Source: CAZWHE01 sp964633825 (GTDB lineage Bacteria; Planctomycetota; B15-G4; CAYZWU01). Taken from it: a stretch of 16,360 bases of DNA. The notes below the pieces were generated by a model. The model made no database searches. It was not told where the DNA came from and saw only the letters and a program-made list of their open reading frames with translations. Location: the NCBI GenBank assembly GCA_964633825.1, contig CAZWHE010000088.1, positions 1 to 16,360 on the forward strand, written 5' to 3'. Position numbers and translations under genes: made by a program. Below are positions 13,461 through 16,360 of this stretch, piece after piece. How positions within the stretch are numbered: position 1 is the stretch's first letter; each line of letters starts with the position of its first letter.

Positions 13461-14006
13461 TCAGGAGATCCTCTCGAGGACGCCGCGGTAGGTGTCGAAA
13501 TCATTCTCTGAAAAGAGAACAAAGCGAACCAGATCGAGAGATGTTTCTCTCTCTTCGAGAAACTCTTTCACCGCACCGAGAGCCGCCGGCGCCGCTTCAT
13601 TCACGGGATAGCAGTATGCCCCCGTGGAGATCGAGGGAAACGCCGCCGACCGCAGCCCTTTTGCCGAAGCGAGAGAGAGACTGTTCGTGTAACAGGAAGC
13701 GAGCTTTTCCGGCTCGCTGTGGTCTCCGCCCGACCAGACAGGCCCGACCGTATGGATTACGAACCGGGCTTTCATGTTCCCGGCAACGGTCATGACGGCT
13801 TCCCCGGCGGGAAGCTTTCCGATCTCGGCGACGATCTTCTCGCACTCCTCGAGAACAGCGGGGCCGCCTGCCCTGTGAATGGCGCCGTCCACCCCTCCTC
13901 CCCCCATGAGGGACGAGTTCGCGGCATTGACAACAGCATCCACGTCCTGGAGCGTGATGTCGCCCCGAACCAGTTCGATCCGGGTTTTTCCGATTCGGGT
14001 TTTCAT
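13461..14006 (-). CDS. Macro-domain protein, probable ADP-ribose deacylase
   Basis: A 181-residue stand-alone macro domain of the MacroD/YmdB type, which typically hydrolyses O-acetyl-ADP-ribose or removes mono-ADP-ribose from acidic residues. Motifs in order are RGDIT (14-18), VVNAANSSLMGGGGVDGAIHRAGG (25-48) with N27, N30 and D40 as the expected active-site residues, FVIHTVGPVW (82-91) and PSISTGAYCYP (124-134), the phosphate-binding loop. In most relatives that loop reads GxYGYP; here a Cys (C132) replaces the Gly, a minor change. The start has a good Shine-Dalgarno (GGGAAGGA). It lies 44 bases downstream of der on the same strand and may be co-transcribed with it. No ADP-ribosyltransferase or sirtuin gene is in the window, so the substrate source is unknown. 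Confidence 0.93.
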   Translation of the reverse strand: MKTRIGKTRIELVRGDITLQDVDAVVNAANSSLMGGGGVDGAIHRAGGPAVLEECEKIVAEIGKLPAGEAVMTVAGNMKARFVIHTVGPVWSGGDHSEPEKLASCYTNSLSLASAKGLRSAAFPSISTGAYCYPVNEAAPAALGAVKEFLEERETSLDLVRFVLFSENDFDTYRGVLERIS

Positions 14007-14022
14007 TTTTCCTTCCCTTCAT

Positions 14023-14054
14023 TGTGAAGGCTCTTCCCTGTGAAGGCCCTTCAC
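14023..14054. repeat. Repeats and palindrome at the der stop / macro leader
   Basis: A perfect dyad GTGAAGG-C-CCTTCAC (14040-14054) contains the der stop codon. Its left part repeats an upstream copy, so TGTGAAGGC occurs at about 14023 and 14039, 16 bases apart. On the minus strand the dyad could fold with a 3-base loop just after der. There is no U-tract, so an RNA-processing or attenuating role is more likely than termination. Confidence 0.45.
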
Positions 14055-15412
14055 CTCTCTCCCCGCCTGCCGCCCCGGCCGGCGCGGTCTTTCCCCCGGA
14101 ACGCGATCTTGATGGGAACCTCCCGGAAAGGAAAGGCCTCTCGGAACCTGTTGGAAAGGTAGCGGCGATAGTCCCGGTTGAACAGCCTGATATCGTTGAC
14201 AAAGATGACGAAAGTCGGAGGGCCGACCTCCACTTGAATGCCGAAGTAGATCTTGGCGAGACGCGATTTCCTGATCTGGGGCGCCCGGCGGGCGATCGCG
14301 CTTTCGAGAACCCTGTTGACCTCTCCCGTCGGCATTCTGAGCGTGGCCTGGCGGTGGAGCTCGGCGACAAGGTCGAAGGTGTTCTCCACATTGAAACCGG
14401 TCTTGGATGAAATGAAAGTCAGTGGAAAAAAGCCGAATCCCGGCAGCCGGTCCCCCACATAGGTGCCGTATTCGTCCGGGGTGTGTCCTTCCGCAAGGTC
14501 CCACTTGGAAACGGCCAGAACGCATGGCTTGTAAGACGTGATGACCAGGTCGGCGATCTTTTTATCCACCAGCGAAATTTCGGTTGTGGCATCGATCAGG
14601 AGAACGACCACATCTGCGCGCCTGATCGCCCTCTCGGCCCGGGCCTGGCCGTAAAACTCGACCGAGTCCTGAATCGCTTTTTTACGCCGAATACCGGCCG
14701 TGTCGATAACGACGAATTTTCTGCCGCCCACCCGGAAAGCAACATCGACCGAGTCCCGCGTCGTGCCCGGCACATCGGAAACGATGACTCGGTTCTCTCG
14801 GGCAAGATGATTGACAAGCGTGGATTTGCCGGCATTCATTTTTCCCACAACAGCAACCTTGATCAGATCTTCGCCCGGCCCTTCGTTATTTTCTTCCGGA
14901 CAGACCGGATCGGGAGGAATGAGATCGAGCGCTCTTCCCAGAGCGGCAAAGACACCGCGTCCTTCGACGGCCGAAGCGGCTTGCGGTTCTCCGAAGCCGA
15001 GGGAATGAAACCCATGTTTTTCCGATTCGAGCGCTTTTGAATCGATCTTGTTGACAACGAGAACAACGGGCTTGCCGCACGCCCTGAGGCGCCCGGCCAC
15101 CTCCTCGTCCATGGGGGTCCGGCCGTCCCTGGCATCGACGAGAAAGATGATGGCATCAGCCAGATCGAGTGCGATTGCGATCTGGTTTTCGATCTCGCTC
15201 TTGAGCAGAGCTTCATCGAAGAGACCGATCCCGCCCGTATCGATCAGCTCGAACGAGCGGTCTCTGTAAGCGACCTCTTCGGATATCCTGTCGCGAGTGA
15301 CTCCGGCCATTGGATCGACGATGGCCACTCTCCTGCCGAGGACGGCGTTGAAATAAGATGATTTCCCCACATTGGGACGTCCAACGATGGCAACGACGGG
15401 GAGTTTCCGCAT
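14051..15412 (-). CDS. der: Ribosome-assembly GTPase Der (EngA)
   Basis: A 453-residue Der with two tandem GTPase domains and a KH-like RNA-binding domain; it drives late assembly of the 50S subunit. Domain 1 shows G1 GRPNVGKS (11-18), the G2 region GVTRDR (37-42), G3 DTGG (58-61) and G4 NKID (121-124). Domain 2 shows G1 GKMNAGKS (190-197), G2 region GTTRDS (216-221), G3 DTAG (237-240) and G4 SKWD (302-305). The KH-like domain covers about 355-445 and ends in a basic GKDRAGRGGRRGER tail. In domain 2 the usual GRPNVGKS and NKWD are replaced by GKMNAGKS and SKWD, but the GKS and D needed for nucleotide binding are kept. The start MRKLPVVAIVGRPNVGKS is typical. A promoter candidate lies 77 bases upstream, and the macro gene follows. 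Confidence 0.97.
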   Translation of the reverse strand: MRKLPVVAIVGRPNVGKSSYFNAVLGRRVAIVDPMAGVTRDRISEEVAYRDRSFELIDTGGIGLFDEALLKSEIENQIAIALDLADAIIFLVDARDGRTPMDEEVAGRLRACGKPVVLVVNKIDSKALESEKHGFHSLGFGEPQAASAVEGRGVFAALGRALDLIPPDPVCPEENNEGPGEDLIKVAVVGKMNAGKSTLVNHLARENRVIVSDVPGTTRDSVDVAFRVGGRKFVVIDTAGIRRKKAIQDSVEFYGQARAERAIRRADVVVLLIDATTEISLVDKKIADLVITSYKPCVLAVSKWDLAEGHTPDEYGTYVGDRLPGFGFFPLTFISSKTGFNVENTFDLVAELHRQATLRMPTGEVNRVLESAIARRAPQIRKSRLAKIYFGIQVEVGPPTFVIFVNDIRLFNRDYRRYLSNRFREAFPFREVPIKIAFRGKDRAGRGGRRGER

Positions 15413-15488
15413 GACCTAAAACCTCAACCTTGCATTAAACATCGAGCGCAGGCGCGCCGGAGTGCGCCGCAGACGAGGCCCAAGAACG

Positions 15489-15518
15489 ATTATTCCGGGC
15501 CGCTGCGTATTTTAACAA
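15489..15518 (-). promoter_or_regulatory. Candidate promoter for der
   Basis: On the minus strand TTGTTA (complement of 15513-15518, 4 of 6) is followed after 18 bases by AATAAT (complement of 15489-15494, 5 of 6). The predicted start is near 15482, with a leader of about 70 bases. A short dyad GTATT-N5-AATAC (15507-15521) overlaps the -35. The 201-base gap between der and queE shows no other gene. Confidence 0.4.
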
Positions 15519-15574
15519 TACATGGGGTTCAGAAAAATCGGTATTCGGCTTCGGATGGAGTGGTATGGCGCGAA

Positions 15575-15601
15575 GCTCGCCGGTCCGAGCCGATGTTTTT
15601 T
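15575..15601 (+). terminator. Hairpin with T-run on the strand opposite queE/der
   Basis: GCTCG-N6-CGAGC (15575-15590) is followed five bases later by six T (15596-15601). Read on the plus strand this resembles a weak intrinsic terminator, although no plus-strand gene ends here. It may stop antisense transcription into queE, or be chance. Confidence 0.25.
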
Positions 15602-15613
15602 GCAAAGTTGCGG

Positions 15614-16340
15614 TCAACTCAGTGCGAGGGATTTGTGGATCTGCGGCAGGACCCTGACGTCGCCGAGAATCAAGCGCGCGGCGCTCCAGAGCTCGATCAG
15701 GTAGGCTCCGCCCCAAACCTCTCCTTCACGCGACACGGGCTGAAGGAAAAAGGGCGCTCCCGAATCGTACTTTTGAACCGCCCGGGCCGCTTCCACGACT
15801 TCCCTGGCCGGCGTTCGGGGATCGACGATGGCCTTCACATAAAAACGGCAGCCCTTCATCCGGGAGAGGAAATCTTCGTGCTTTGCCCTGGTCCCGTGAA
15901 GCCCCGATGTGGACGGGATCTTGAAATCCATGGACACCATGTCGACATCTTTTGAAACACGCTCCACCGCATCCCCGTGAAGCCCGGCCGTTTCGAGAAG
16001 AAGGGGAAGCTCGGGCAGATGTTTTTTCAAGAGAGGCAGAAACTCTTCCAGAAAGTCGACCTGTTCGAGCGGCTCGCCGCCCGTGACGGCTATCGAATGG
16101 GCCCCGGGGCGTGTTTTGTCCTGCTCTAGAACGATGTGGAGAACATCTTCAGGGCTCACGGGATTCTCGACGGCGTGAAAGCCTGTTTCTTCCTGAACCC
16201 CCTTGTTCCTGAAAAACACGCCGGGAGTGTCGCAGAAACGGCAGCCCACGTTGCACCCCTGAAATCTTACGAAGTGCTGCAGGTACCCGGCCCAGAGCCC
16301 CTCTCCTTGGATCGAGAGCTCACTGTGCTGGTGAAACCAT
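15614..16340 (-). CDS. queE: 7-carboxy-7-deazaguanine synthase QueE, 5' end disrupted or unusual
   Basis: A radical SAM enzyme that converts carboxytetrahydropterin to 7-carboxy-7-deazaguanine in the queuosine/preQ0 pathway. The frame shows SELSIQGEGLWAGY, VRFQGCNVGCRFCDTP with the CxxxCxxC 4Fe-4S motif, AVTGGEPLEQ (SAM binding), a DFKIPSTSG segment and a C-terminal VRVLPQIHKSLAL, all QueE-like. The frame is open only from 16339: a TAA lies at 16342-16340 (minus strand), and no ATG, GTG or TTG occurs before a GTG at 16249, which is inside the Fe-S motif and cannot be the real start. An ATG at 16340-16338 is one base out of frame and reaches TGA after six codons; a +1 shift there would give MVSPAQ-ELSIQGEG. 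The likely explanation is a frameshift or sequence error near the window edge, or a non-standard start. The family is clear; the intactness is not. Confidence 0.78.
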
Positions 16341-16360
16341 TAATCAAATTCTTGAAGATT

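Noticed and set aside
15435..15716. 93-codon minus-strand open frame between der and queE
   Set aside because: It overlaps the queE C-terminus in another frame, is Arg/Ala-rich without a recognisable motif, and has no ribosome-binding site.

Overview
This window is a densely packed, GC-rich bacterial chromosomal segment with 14 protein-coding genes, no RNA genes, no insertion sequences and no CRISPR array. Two proteins carry lipoprotein signals, a queE-type deazapurine gene is present, and the sulfatase ends in a 'RAIGYVE' tail of a kind I associate with Acidobacteriota, Aminicenantes and the former Deltaproteobacteria. I therefore infer a Gram-negative, probably anaerobic bacterium from one of those groups. 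The sequence alone does not fix the phylum.

Layout from left to right. (1) 1-1764, minus strand: two glycosyltransferases, a GT4 enzyme followed by a GT2 enzyme that runs off the left edge. Both look like surface-glycan or lipid-linked sugar enzymes. (2) 1765-1948: a divergent control region with a near-perfect 21-bp dyad. (3) 1949-5816, plus strand: a sulfatase-superfamily lipoprotein with Thr at the nucleophile position, then a translationally coupled cysteine desulfurase and ThiI pair for tRNA 4-thiouridine. (4) 5817-9055, minus strand: a GH15 glucoamylase-type enzyme and, overlapping it by one base, an exported M28-peptidase homologue that has lost three metal ligands. (5) 9056-9370: a divergent control region with palindromes, promoter candidates and a possible 27-codon leader ORF. 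(6) 9371-11837, plus strand: a GT4 glycogen-synthase-like enzyme and a GH57 alpha-amylase-type enzyme. Together with the GH15 gene these form an alpha-glucan module. (7) 11866-13435: a small lipoprotein and a divergent DUF1848 protein with a Cys-rich C-terminus, each with its own promoter candidate. (8) 13461-16340, minus strand: a macro-domain protein, the ribosome-assembly GTPase Der, and queE, whose 5' end is broken or unusual.

How the genes work together. The GH15, GT4 and GH57 genes plausibly make, trim and hydrolyse a glycogen-like alpha-1,4-glucan. The desulfurase supplies persulfide sulfur to a ThiI that lacks its own rhodanese domain, as in the Bacillus NifZ-ThiI pair. Der and QueE are housekeeping functions in ribosome assembly and tRNA modification.

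I did not find a clear new multi-gene system. The items most worth a second look are the metal-ligand-less M28 homologue coupled to the glucoamylase gene, the start-less queE frame, the probably leaderless DUF1848 gene, the two dyads in divergent promoter regions, and the 27-codon leader ORF ahead of the glucan synthase. Promoters, dyads and hairpins were found by eye and are candidates only.
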